Shown: positions 53,030 through 60,194 of the stretch, piece after piece
Numbering within the stretch: the first letter of the stretch is position 1
How the letters are laid out: each line of letters starts with the position of its first letter
Assembly: GCA_002212985.1 (NCBI GenBank)
Contig: NBMY01000121.1
Span: forward strand, 1 to 60,194
From: Sphingobacteriales bacterium TSM_CSS
GTDB lineage: Bacteria > Bacteroidota > Bacteroidia > Chitinophagales > UBA2359
Reading direction: 5' to 3'
DNA: 60,194 bases
Position numbers and translations under genes: made by a program
The notes under the pieces: model-generated
What the model saw: only the letters and a program-made list of their open reading frames with translations
Databases searched by the model: none
What the model was told of the DNA's origin: nothing

Positions 53030-54553
53030 ATGCTACATTCCATTTCTTCAGACAAGCGTTTAGGCATAAACCAAGCCTTTACCCTTGCCGCTACAACTGG
53101 CTCCCAAATTAACCTAAGCCCCGAAGTTTATCGGAAAATTACCGATTGCCGCACGTACTTAGACCAGAAACTTAGCAATACCGAAGAAAATTATTATGGT
53201 ATCAACACTGGTTTTGGGTCGTTATACAATATTACCATTTCAAAAAACGCCCTGCAAGAGTTACAAAACAACCTGCTTTTATCTCATGCCTGTGGTACAG
53301 GCAGCGAAGTGCCGCCTCAAATAGTCCGGTTAATGTTGGTGCTAAAAATACAATCACTGGCATACGGGCATTCGGGTGTTCAATTGCAAACGGTGCAGCG
53401 ACTGTCCGATTTTTTTAATCACCATATATTACCCGTGGTATATGAGCAGGGGTCGCTGGGTGCATCTGGCGATTTGGCGCCGCTTTCGCACCTTTCGCTG
53501 CCGCTTATTGGAAAAGGCGAGGTGTATTATGGCGGCGTAAAACAACCCGCCGCCGCTGTATTGGAGCAATTGGGCTGGCAGCCGCTGCAACTTCAATCAA
53601 AAGAAGGGCTGGCGCTTATTAACGGCACGCAGTTTATGAGCGCCTATGCGGTTTGGTGTGTTTATAAAGCCATGCAATTAGCCGCCTGTGCCGATTTAAT
53701 TGCGGCCATTTCTCTTGATGCCTATGATGCGCACTCCTCGCCCTTGCACCCGTTGATACATAAAATACGGCAACAGCAGGGGCAAATAACTGTTGCCGCC
53801 CGACTGCAGCGCTTTTTAAAGGGCAGCCAAATTATAAAGCAGCCTAAAAAACATGTGCAAGACCCCTACTCTTTCCGGTGCGTACCACAGGTACATGGCG
53901 CATCGGCCGATGCCATAGCCTATACACAGGAAATTGTAGCCCGCGAAATAAACGCCGTAACCGATAACCCATTGCTGTTTCCCGATGATGACCTCATAAT
54001 ATCGGGTGGCAATTTTCATGGGCAGCCGCTTGCCCTTGCACTCGATTTTTTGGCCATAGCCCTGGCAGAACTGGGCAGTATTTCTGAACGCCGCACTTTT
54101 ACCCTGTTAAGCGGCCAGCGCAACCTACCGGCATTTTTGGTAAACAAACCGGGGTTGCATTCGGGGTTAATGATACCACAATATGCCGCTGCCGCTCTGG
54201 TAAGCCAAAATAAACAACTTTGTACCCCGGCATCGGTAGACTCCATAACCTCTTCCAACGGGCAGGAAGACCATGTGAGTATGGGCGCCAATGCTGCCAC
54301 CAAATGCTACCGGGTGGTAGAAAATCTGGAGCGTATATTGGCCATTGAACTGCTTACTGCAACGCAGGCGCTCAACTTCAGAAAAAAATTATCGGAACCC
54401 GAATTGAAAAGTTCGGCTATTATTGAACAGGTTTTGGCAGATTATCGCAAATCCATTCCGTTTATTACCGCGGACCGCCTGTTGCAGACCGATATTGCGG
54501 GTTCGGTAAATTTTGTGCAAAACCGGCTGCCCCATTACACCAAACAGGCATAG
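53030..54553 (+). CDS. hutH: Histidine ammonia-lyase
   Basis: HutH removes ammonia from L-histidine to give urocanate. The 507-residue protein has the autocatalytic MIO triad Ala145-Ser146-Gly147 ('GSLGASGDLAPLSHLS') and the catalytic Tyr56 ('YYGINTGFGS'). The selectivity position reads Ser-His (85-86, 'NLLLSHACGTG'), which marks histidine lyases; tyrosine lyases have His-Leu there and phenylalanine lyases Phe-Leu. The start at 53030 fits the family and lies behind a -7 box. No hutU, hutI or hutG gene is adjacent, unlike in many hut operons. Confidence 0.93.
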   Translation: MLHSISSDKRLGINQAFTLAATTGSQINLSPEVYRKITDCRTYLDQKLSNTEENYYGINTGFGSLYNITISKNALQELQNNLLLSHACGTGSEVPPQIVRLMLVLKIQSLAYGHSGVQLQTVQRLSDFFNHHILPVVYEQGSLGASGDLAPLSHLSLPLIGKGEVYYGGVKQPAAAVLEQLGWQPLQLQSKEGLALINGTQFMSAYAVWCVYKAMQLAACADLIAAISLDAYDAHSSPLHPLIHKIRQQQGQITVAARLQRFLKGSQIIKQPKKHVQDPYSFRCVPQVHGASADAIAYTQEIVAREINAVTDNPLLFPDDDLIISGGNFHGQPLALALDFLAIALAELGSISERRTFTLLSGQRNLPAFLVNKPGLHSGLMIPQYAAAALVSQNKQLCTPASVDSITSSNGQEDHVSMGANAATKCYRVVENLERILAIELLTATQALNFRKKLSEPELKSSAIIEQVLADYRKSIPFITADRLLQTDIAGSVNFVQNRLPHYTKQA

Positions 54554-54560
54554 TTGCCGC

Positions 54561-55190
54561 TTAATCTTTTTTGTTAATTGCGCTGAACATAAAAATGGTG
54601 CGCACACTTAGCACGTTGTGAAACTGCCCCGAATTTCGGAACAAACTGTTGGGGTCTTGCCGCACAGGCAACAGCGAGTAAGCACCCCGAAGACTAATTC
54701 CCCAAACAGGGGTTATCATGTACGAAATATCGGCCACTATGCTCCAATCCCATTTTTTGGGTTTGTTGGGACCGTTAAAATAGGCTTCGGTGGCATCGGT
54801 GCCATCTTCAATATAGCGGGTGCGCACCAGCCGCCCCAAAGCAAAGCCGCCGGCAAAGTTAAACCCGCCCTTTTTGTCATGAAACTTTACCAACACGGGT
54901 ATTTCGGCATAATCCATGTTAATTTTAAAGTTGCGAAGGTTGTTGGCTGTTACCACTGCGCGGCTTCCCTTTTGTGTGTACAGCAACTCTATGCCTACAG
55001 CCCATCGGTCGGAAAAAGGAATTTCGGATAAAAAACCCACATTTGCCCCAAATTTGTTGTATCCGCCAATATTATCGCCATCTATTTGGGTAAAATTAAC
55101 CCCGCCGGCAATGCCGGCCTTAAAGGTTTGGGCAAACGTAAAAAGAGGAAACAACAGCAACAGGTAAAAGACAGGTGTTTTCATAAGCAC
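54561..55190 (-). CDS. Porin-like outer-membrane beta-barrel protein
   Basis: The 209-residue protein has a signal peptide (to '...FTFAQ', about residue 20) and the PorT/OMP_b-brl_2-like pattern: 'FKAGIAGGVNFTQIDGDNIG', 'KFGANVGFLSEIPFSDRWAV', 'ELLYTQKGSRAV' and 'YAEIPVLVKFHDKKGGFNFA', each typical of Bacteroidota small barrels annotated as porin family. Length would fit eight strands. It converges with hutH with seven bases between the stop codons. Confidence 0.88.
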   Translation of the reverse strand: MLMKTPVFYLLLLFPLFTFAQTFKAGIAGGVNFTQIDGDNIGGYNKFGANVGFLSEIPFSDRWAVGIELLYTQKGSRAVVTANNLRNFKINMDYAEIPVLVKFHDKKGGFNFAGGFALGRLVRTRYIEDGTDATEAYFNGPNKPKKWDWSIVADISYMITPVWGISLRGAYSLLPVRQDPNSLFRNSGQFHNVLSVRTIFMFSAINKKD

Positions 55191-55442
55191 AAAAACGGCA
55201 AGGGGTGTTTAAAAATAAATTGCTGTTGCTTATAACAACGCAGGCATATACAATGTTGCAACCCGGCGCAAAAGGCTTACAACCCAACCCGGCAGTTAAA
55301 GCAAGGTGCAGCGTGTTAAACCCAAAAGTGCCTCAATCTTTATCCCTGCAAACCGCAAAATTACCCTTATATGCTGCCATTTTTTGCACAATACCGTCAT
55401 TTTTAGGACCACAAAACAGACAAAAAGGCAGATTTTGCCATG
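55191..55442. other. Intergenic region upstream of htpG
   Basis: No gene is seen; open frames here lack family motifs. GGCAGATTTTGCC (55428-55440) is a short inverted repeat (GGCA/TGCC) right before the sigma-54-like element. Confidence 0.4.
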
Positions 55443-55458
55443 TGGCACAGCTTTTGGT
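55443..55458 (+). promoter_or_regulatory. Sigma-54-like element upstream of htpG
   Basis: TGGCACAGCTTTTGGT matches the -24/-12 consensus TGGCAC-n5-TTGCW except that the -12 GC reads GG. The small inverted repeat just upstream could be an activator site. It lies about 125 bases before the htpG start. Confidence 0.35.
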
Positions 55459-55517
55459 ATGAAAAAAGGACTTACTGCAATGCCATACAAGACATTGGCG
55501 CAGTCGGGGCACAACAG

Positions 55518-55548
55518 TTTGGGTAAAATTCGGGCTGTATTATATTTT
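55518..55548 (+). promoter_or_regulatory. Housekeeping-type promoter of htpG
   Basis: TTTG at 55518-55521 and TATATTTT at 55541-55548 (one mismatch from TAnnTTTG) are separated by 19 bases. The htpG start is 35 bases downstream. Confidence 0.5.
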
Positions 55549-55583
55549 CAACAATAGTTTTAGCAACATAAAACATAAAGCAT

Positions 55584-57458
55584 ATGCAAAAAGGTACCAT
55601 TAGCGTTCAAACCGAAGATATTTTTCCCATTATTAAAAAGTTCCTTTATTCTGATCAGGAAATTTTTCTTCGGGAGTTGGTGTCAAATGCCGTAGATGCC
55701 ACACAGAAACTCAAAACCCTGTCGTCGCGTGGTGAGGTTAGCGGCGAGTTGGGCAACCTTACCATAGAAATTTCGGTAAACGAAGATGCCGGCACGCTTA
55801 CCATCAGCGATAAAGGTATTGGCATGACCTACGCGGAAGTAGAGCGGTACATTACCCAAATTGCTTTTTCAAGCGCCCGCGAGTTTTTAACCAAATATGA
55901 AAACGCCAACGCCATTATCGGAAATTTCGGGCTGGGTTTTTATTCTGCCTTTATGGTGGCAGATAAGGTTGAAATTATCACCAAATCACACCAGCCCGAT
56001 GCGCCCGCCGTACATTGGATATGCGAGGGCAGCACCGAATACCAAATTGCCGAAACCGACCAAAAAACCGAACGCGGCACCGATATTGTACTGCATATTG
56101 GTAAAGACCATGCCGACTATCTGAAAAAAGACCGCATACAAAGCCTGCTCACCAAATATTGCCGGTTTTTACCCGTTGAAATTAAATTTGGCACCAAAAC
56201 CCAATACCTGCCCAAAGAAGGCGGCGAAGAAGGCGAAACCGAAGCTATAGAAACCGATAATATTGTAAACGAAACCCAACCTCTTTGGAACCGAAAACCC
56301 GCCGATATTACCCCCGAACAGTACAAGGAGTTTTACCACACTCTGTACCCAATGGCAGAAGAACCCCTGTTTTGGATACACCTTAACGTAGATTACCCTT
56401 TTAAACTTACCGGCATTCTTTACTTTCCGCAGGTGCACAACAATTACGAAATAAGAAAAGACCGCATTCACCTGTATTGCAACCAAGTGTTTGTAACCGA
56501 CCATGTAGAAAATATTGTGCCCGACTTTTTAATGTTGTTGCATGGCGTTATAGACTCGCCCGATATTCCGCTCAACGTTTCGCGCAGCTACCTGCAAAGC
56601 GACCCCGAAGTAAAATCTATTAACAAATACATTACCCGAAAAGTAGCCGACAAATTAGAAGATATGTTTAAAACCGACCGCCCCGGTTTTGAGCAAAAAT
56701 GGCGCGACATTGGCGTATTGATTAAATACGGCATGTTGAGCGATGATAAATTTAATGAACGGGCACAAAAATTCTGCCTTTTCGAAAACATTGACGGCCA
56801 GTTTTTTACTCCCGATGAGTACAAGGAAAAGGTTAAAGATCTGCAAACCGATAAAAACAACAAAATTGTTTACCTCTACTCCAACGGCAGCGGCGAGCAG
56901 CACAGTTACGAAGAAACTGCCAAAGCCGCCGGCTATGATGTGCTGAAATTTGATACCCTGCTCGACCCGCATTTTATAGGGCATATAGAGGGGAAAAGTG
57001 AGGGCATTACCTTTAAGCGTGTTGATGCAGATACCTTGAACCACCTCATTGAAAAGGAAGAAAAACCCGAATCGGTACTTAGCTCCGAACAGGAAGAAAC
57101 CCTTAAAAACCTTTACACAAAATTGGTTAACCCCAATGAGGCTACTGTTATGCTTAGGGCGCTTTCGCCCAATGATGCGCCGGTACTCATTACCCGTCCT
57201 GAATTTATACGCCGCTGGAAAGACATGTCAAACCTGAGCGGCGGGAAAGACAACGGCATGTTTGGCGATATGTACAACGTAATTTTAAACACCAACCACC
57301 CAACGCTGCTGGCCTTGGTTAACAATACCGGCAATGAAGAAAAACAAACCGGCATTGCCCAACAGTTGTACGACCTGGCGCTTTTGCAGCAAAATATGCT
57401 CAAAGGACCCGACCTTACGCGCTTTATTAACCGAAGCATTCAACTTATGCAACAATAA
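55584..57458 (+). CDS. htpG: Hsp90-family chaperone HtpG
   Basis: HtpG is the bacterial Hsp90, an ATP-driven dimeric chaperone. The 624 residues include the GHKL ATPase domain: 'LRELVSNAVDATQKL' (catalytic Glu and Asn), 'SDKGIGMTYAEVERYITQIA' (Asp and Gly of the nucleotide pocket) and 'NFGLGFYSAFMVADKVEI'. 'GTDIVLHI' follows, then the middle and dimerisation domains ('GVIDSPDIPLNVSRSYLQSD'). The mid-domain acidic stretch (about 205-225) is normal for Bacteroidota. Two promoter-like elements lie upstream and a strong terminator downstream. It is a single-gene unit. Confidence 0.98.
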   Translation: MQKGTISVQTEDIFPIIKKFLYSDQEIFLRELVSNAVDATQKLKTLSSRGEVSGELGNLTIEISVNEDAGTLTISDKGIGMTYAEVERYITQIAFSSAREFLTKYENANAIIGNFGLGFYSAFMVADKVEIITKSHQPDAPAVHWICEGSTEYQIAETDQKTERGTDIVLHIGKDHADYLKKDRIQSLLTKYCRFLPVEIKFGTKTQYLPKEGGEEGETEAIETDNIVNETQPLWNRKPADITPEQYKEFYHTLYPMAEEPLFWIHLNVDYPFKLTGILYFPQVHNNYEIRKDRIHLYCNQVFVTDHVENIVPDFLMLLHGVIDSPDIPLNVSRSYLQSDPEVKSINKYITRKVADKLEDMFKTDRPGFEQKWRDIGVLIKYGMLSDDKFNERAQKFCLFENIDGQFFTPDEYKEKVKDLQTDKNNKIVYLYSNGSGEQHSYEETAKAAGYDVLKFDTLLDPHFIGHIEGKSEGITFKRVDADTLNHLIEKEEKPESVLSSEQEETLKNLYTKLVNPNEATVMLRALSPNDAPVLITRPEFIRRWKDMSNLSGGKDNGMFGDMYNVILNTNHPTLLALVNNTGNEEKQTGIAQQLYDLALLQQNMLKGPDLTRFINRSIQLMQQ

Positions 57459-57481
57459 GCAACCTATTGTTTTGTAAAACA

Positions 57482-57527
57482 GGGGGTGTTTGGGCGCTAA
57501 ATCTCCAAACACCCCCTGCTTTTTTTA
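57482..57527. terminator. Strong terminator of htpG
   Basis: GGGGGTGTTTGG (57482-57493) and CCAAACACCCCC (57505-57516) are perfect 12-base arms with an 11-base loop, followed by GCTTTTTTT. The T-run overlaps the stop codon of the convergent LysM gene at 57525. Confidence 0.88.
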
Positions 57528-59441
57528 TTTCTGTTCGGGCGCCGGAATTTTAAGTACGGTACCGGGCATTACTATATCCACCTTAAGATTGTTGAACTTC
57601 ATGAGGCGCTCGGTGGTAATGTTAAAAGATTGGGCAATTTTTGCAAGGCTGTCGTCTTCTTTAAAAATGTATTGCGCCACTATCACATTGGGGTTGGCTG
57701 CATTTTGGGTGCTACCCACTTCGGTTGTAGGTTGGGCATCTTCTTCTTCAAATCGGGCTTCAATATTTTTGTAAACTTTTTCGTATGCCTTGGGCACGCG
57801 TATTAACAGCACTTGTCCTGTTTTAAGATTGTTGTTTGGAAGCCGGTTCCAGCGTTTCAGTTCATCTGTGGTACAATCGTAGTTTTCGGCAATAACGCCC
57901 AGCACATCGCCATCTCTTACGGTGTATTTAACGGTTATGGTTGGTCCTTCGTCAATTTTTACCGGTGCATAATCAAGTCCATACACATCCATTTCATAGT
58001 TCCACACACTGCTTTCGGGCAGTTTAACCCTTTGCTCAATATTGCCGTTGTTAATAATAATTTCGGTTTTGGCAGCGCTTTTTCCGGCCAGGAAGCTGCC
58101 AAAATCATCAATTTTTGAAACGGGCAAGGTAATAGGAAAACCGTTTGGCATACGAGGCACTACATTGCGCTTAACCGCCGGGTTAAGAAATTGCAGCTCT
58201 TCCAGGGGCATTCCAATATAGGTGGCAACTTCCTTTAAATCTATAGGTATGCGCACCCTTACGGTATCTGTAGCATAAAAATTATAGGGTGCATCGTGCT
58301 TTACCAAATTGTGTTCGGGGTAATAGTTCATGGCATACACTGCTGCTGTGTATAGCGGCACATAACTTTGCGCTTCATCGGGTAAGAAGGGGGCAATTTC
58401 ACTGTATTTTTTCTTTCCTCCCGCAATTCTTATGGCCTTGTTTACCGTTCCTTCGCCGCAGTTAAAGGCGGTAATTACCGTTTGCCAGTCGCGGTATTTG
58501 CTGTATAAATTTCGCAAATGCTGCACTGCCGCCTCGGTTGACAATACAGGGTCAAACCGCTCATCAATAAAAGAATTTGCCTCTAATCCGTACATTCGGG
58601 CAGTTCCGTATGGCAACTGCCAGAGGCCTGCTCCATTATCTGATTTGGCATGAGGTATAAGAGCCGACTCCATAACAGGCAAATACTTCAGTTCCATAGG
58701 CAGTCCGTAGCGGTCAAGCGTTTCCTCAAAAATACGGAAATAATGGTCGGTGCGGGGCAACATACGGGTAAGCTGGTCGCGTTTAAGTACCACATACATT
58801 TTTATAAATTTACCTACCAGTTCGTTGTATTCCATTGGTATAACGGTTGGCAGGCTTTTTAAGCGTGCGGCATATTCGGCATCGGTATATTCGGGTATTT
58901 TATTGGTATCAAAAGGGTATGAAAAAACGGCAGGGCTTCGCAGCAGTTTGTTTTCTTTAATTACATCGCGCTTATAGGTTTCATACACTTTAACCGGCGT
59001 GGCGGCGGCAGGCATTGTTGCTGCAGATTTACCCTGGTCGTTCAGATGTATTGGCTGTGCGGGGGCGGTTTCTTTTGCGCTGATGTTGACCGGCGAATTT
59101 GCCGGCAGGGTTTCCTCTCCGTTTTGTGGCGTAACATCGGGCATTCCCATACCCGCATCTTCGTCCGATTCGGGTATATTAAGGTCAATCCCGCCTCCGT
59201 AGTCAAACTTGGCGGCATCGGCCGGGGTTGCCGGTTCGGGTTGCTGACTGCCTGCAGCCTTAATGGAGGAGGTGGTATGCTTTCCGTCACCATAGCGGGT
59301 ATTGCTGGTATCGGCCGGTTGTTTTTTGGGGGTAGCAGCCGGAACGGTATGGGTAACCTGCGCCGTAAGCGGCAAATGTATAAAAATGGCAAATATGCAA
59401 AAAAACAAGAAGGTTGGTATATTTTGAAAATGCTTAAACAT
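57525..59441 (-). CDS. Lytic transglycosylase with two LysM domains (MltD-like)
   Basis: The 638-residue protein cleaves peptidoglycan glycan strands between MurNAc and GlcNAc. A signal peptide (residues 8-27) and a long low-complexity Pro/Ala/Thr/Asp region (about 30-155) precede the catalytic domain at about 200-380: Glu258 ('PVMESALIPHAKSD') is the acid, and 'GAGLWQLPYGTARMYGL' and 'ITAFNCGEGTVNKAI' are family marks. Two LysM domains bind glycan: about 503-551 ('YTVRDGDVLGVIAENYDCTT') and 586-638 ('AKIAQSFNITTERLMKFNNL'). It is probably periplasmic. Confidence 0.94.
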   Translation of the reverse strand: MFKHFQNIPTFLFFCIFAIFIHLPLTAQVTHTVPAATPKKQPADTSNTRYGDGKHTTSSIKAAGSQQPEPATPADAAKFDYGGGIDLNIPESDEDAGMGMPDVTPQNGEETLPANSPVNISAKETAPAQPIHLNDQGKSAATMPAAATPVKVYETYKRDVIKENKLLRSPAVFSYPFDTNKIPEYTDAEYAARLKSLPTVIPMEYNELVGKFIKMYVVLKRDQLTRMLPRTDHYFRIFEETLDRYGLPMELKYLPVMESALIPHAKSDNGAGLWQLPYGTARMYGLEANSFIDERFDPVLSTEAAVQHLRNLYSKYRDWQTVITAFNCGEGTVNKAIRIAGGKKKYSEIAPFLPDEAQSYVPLYTAAVYAMNYYPEHNLVKHDAPYNFYATDTVRVRIPIDLKEVATYIGMPLEELQFLNPAVKRNVVPRMPNGFPITLPVSKIDDFGSFLAGKSAAKTEIIINNGNIEQRVKLPESSVWNYEMDVYGLDYAPVKIDEGPTITVKYTVRDGDVLGVIAENYDCTTDELKRWNRLPNNNLKTGQVLLIRVPKAYEKVYKNIEARFEEEDAQPTTEVGSTQNAANPNVIVAQYIFKEDDSLAKIAQSFNITTERLMKFNNLKVDIVMPGTVLKIPAPEQK

Positions 59442-59818
59442 ACAAAGCTTGAATTAATTTGAAAAAACTAATAAAAAAACAAGCGCAAAAACTCGCGGGC
59501 AAAGGCTTTTACAAGTTGGCAGGCACCTGCGGGGTTACGCGTCCGAGTTCATTTAACCTGTTTCGGGCATTTGAAAACGCACAAACAGGGCATTTTATTT
59601 GGGGTAAAGTTAGGTAAAATAAATTGGTTTACCAACCAAATGCATGTTAAAAAATGGTTTTTATATTTGTTTTTTAGCTCGGTGTGTTGGCAAGCAAAGC
59701 AGCGTATGCCCGACATTATACAGCCTGTTGGCAATAAACCCTTTTCATTATTAGGCATATAGCACAATAGTTTGTACCTTTACCTTTCCAAAATTTACCC
59801 AAAAACCGCTTTCATAAA
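59442..59818. other. Intergenic region before the last gene
   Basis: About 380 bases without a convincing gene. Small frames on either strand (for example plus-strand 59571-59762) lack family motifs. An imperfect -7-like sequence 'TACCTTTA' lies at 59775-59782, near the following start. Confidence 0.4.
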
Positions 59819-60194
59819 ATGAACCGTCTTTTTATAGTAATATGCCTGTTGGTGTTTAGCGCTTCAAGCCGGGCACAGCCTTATATTGACTGGCAAACCG
59901 TTTTTGGCGAAACTGCCCTTGATGAACAGGCAGAAACCATTGTACAACTGCCCGATGGCGGCTTTGTAGCTGCCGGTTACAGCGGCAGTTTGTTTGATTA
60001 CGACTACATGATACTGCGCCTGAATGCCGACCACGAGGTGGTTTGGGAAAAACTGCTGGGCGGCTCCAGCGTTGACGAAGCCTTTGATATTGCCCTTGCA
60101 CCCGATGGCGGGTTTATTGTAACCGGCTACAGCCAATCATTAGATGGCGATGTGGGGCAAAACAACGGCGGCATTGATACCTGGGTGGTAAAAC
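59819..60194 (+). CDS. Start of a secreted repeat protein, cut by the window edge
   Basis: The frame begins with a signal peptide ('MNRLFIVICLLVFSASSRAQ') and runs off the window with no stop, 125 codons. Two similar units are visible: 'ETIVQLPDGGFVAAGYSGSL' with 'MILRLNADHEVVWEKLLGGS', and 'DIALAPDGGFIVTGYSQSLD'. They resemble the repeated beta-propeller blades found in long Bacteroidota T9SS cargo proteins (a Pro-Asp-Gly-Gly-Phe turn, then 'GY', then 'D.. ..RL... W'). The C-terminus, where a sorting domain would be, is outside this window. Confidence 0.75.
   Translation, partial: MNRLFIVICLLVFSASSRAQPYIDWQTVFGETALDEQAETIVQLPDGGFVAAGYSGSLFDYDYMILRLNADHEVVWEKLLGGSSVDEAFDIALAPDGGFIVTGYSQSLDGDVGQNNGGIDTWVVK

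Noticed and set aside
1..60194. tRNA, rRNA, CRISPR arrays, prophage and intact insertion sequences
   Set aside because: I looked for cloverleaf-like and repeat-spacer patterns and for transposases with an intact DDE core and saw none.

Overview
This is a chromosome-like window from a member of the phylum Bacteroidota. The evidence is the set of lineage-typical families: C-terminal type IX secretion (T9SS) sorting domains, DUF4837, DUF6427, DUF4340, a YpdA-type reductase, an LptC lipoprotein, and several promoters of the Bacteroidota kind (-7 TAnnTTTG, sometimes with a -33 TTTG about 20 bases upstream). I cannot name a genus; a Chitinophagales/Saprospirales-like lineage would fit. No rRNA, tRNA, CRISPR array, prophage or intact insertion sequence was found. 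Coding density is high and most genes look like housekeeping or lineage-core genes.

Layout. 0.8-9 kb: an outer-membrane barrel protein, lysS-apaG, a thioredoxin-fold protein, metG, an acyl-CoA dehydrogenase and a 2OG-Fe(II) dioxygenase. 9-15.7 kb: a polytopic membrane protein, a cation/proton antiporter with universal-stress-like C-terminal part, a lipoprotein, ferritin, a PhnP-like metallo-hydrolase and a small membrane protein. 15.7-20.4 kb: the most accessory-looking stretch, with a transposase-derived gene that has lost its catalytic residues, a lipoprotein, a BlaI/BlaR1-type regulator-protease pair with visible operators, and a CREST/alkaline-ceramidase-like membrane protein. 20.4-30.2 kb (mostly minus strand): a T9SS adhesin-like protein, a small HTH protein, a double AAA+ ATPase with a duplicated N-terminal domain, then a run DUF4837-EamA-DUF4340-DUF6427. 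30.4-43.9 kb: YpdA, a kelch T9SS protein, a TPR-like protein, an SSS symporter with a LOG-family protein, HtrA/DegQ with Hsp20, a T9SS Ig-like protein, MarC, a Ppx/GppA phosphatase and a peptide-binding lipoprotein. 44-46 kb (minus): TIGR03643, a very short DUF2256 zinc-ribbon gene, an SDR and folE. 46.3-52.1 kb (plus): a phosphodiesterase/LamG protein, a Big_5-type lipoprotein, LptC and a TPR lipoprotein. 52.2-60.2 kb: a 1-Cys peroxiredoxin, histidine ammonia-lyase, a porin-like barrel, htpG, a LysM lytic transglycosylase, and the start of a secreted repeat protein cut by the window edge.

How the genes work together. Much of the window serves the cell envelope: LptC and the neighbouring lipoproteins, the LysM transglycosylase, barrel proteins, DegQ for periplasmic quality control, and T9SS cargo. 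Stress and redox functions recur (Hsp20, DegQ, HtpG, ferritin, peroxiredoxin, YpdA). No single large novel cluster is present. The best candidates for undescribed biology are the domesticated IS1016/IS1595-like transposase derivative with a perfect 18-bp inverted repeat in its leader, the AAA+ protein with tandem beta-domains, the TIGR03643-DUF2256 pair, and the SDR beside folE whose catalytic tyrosine is replaced. All family assignments come from reading motifs; no database search was run.
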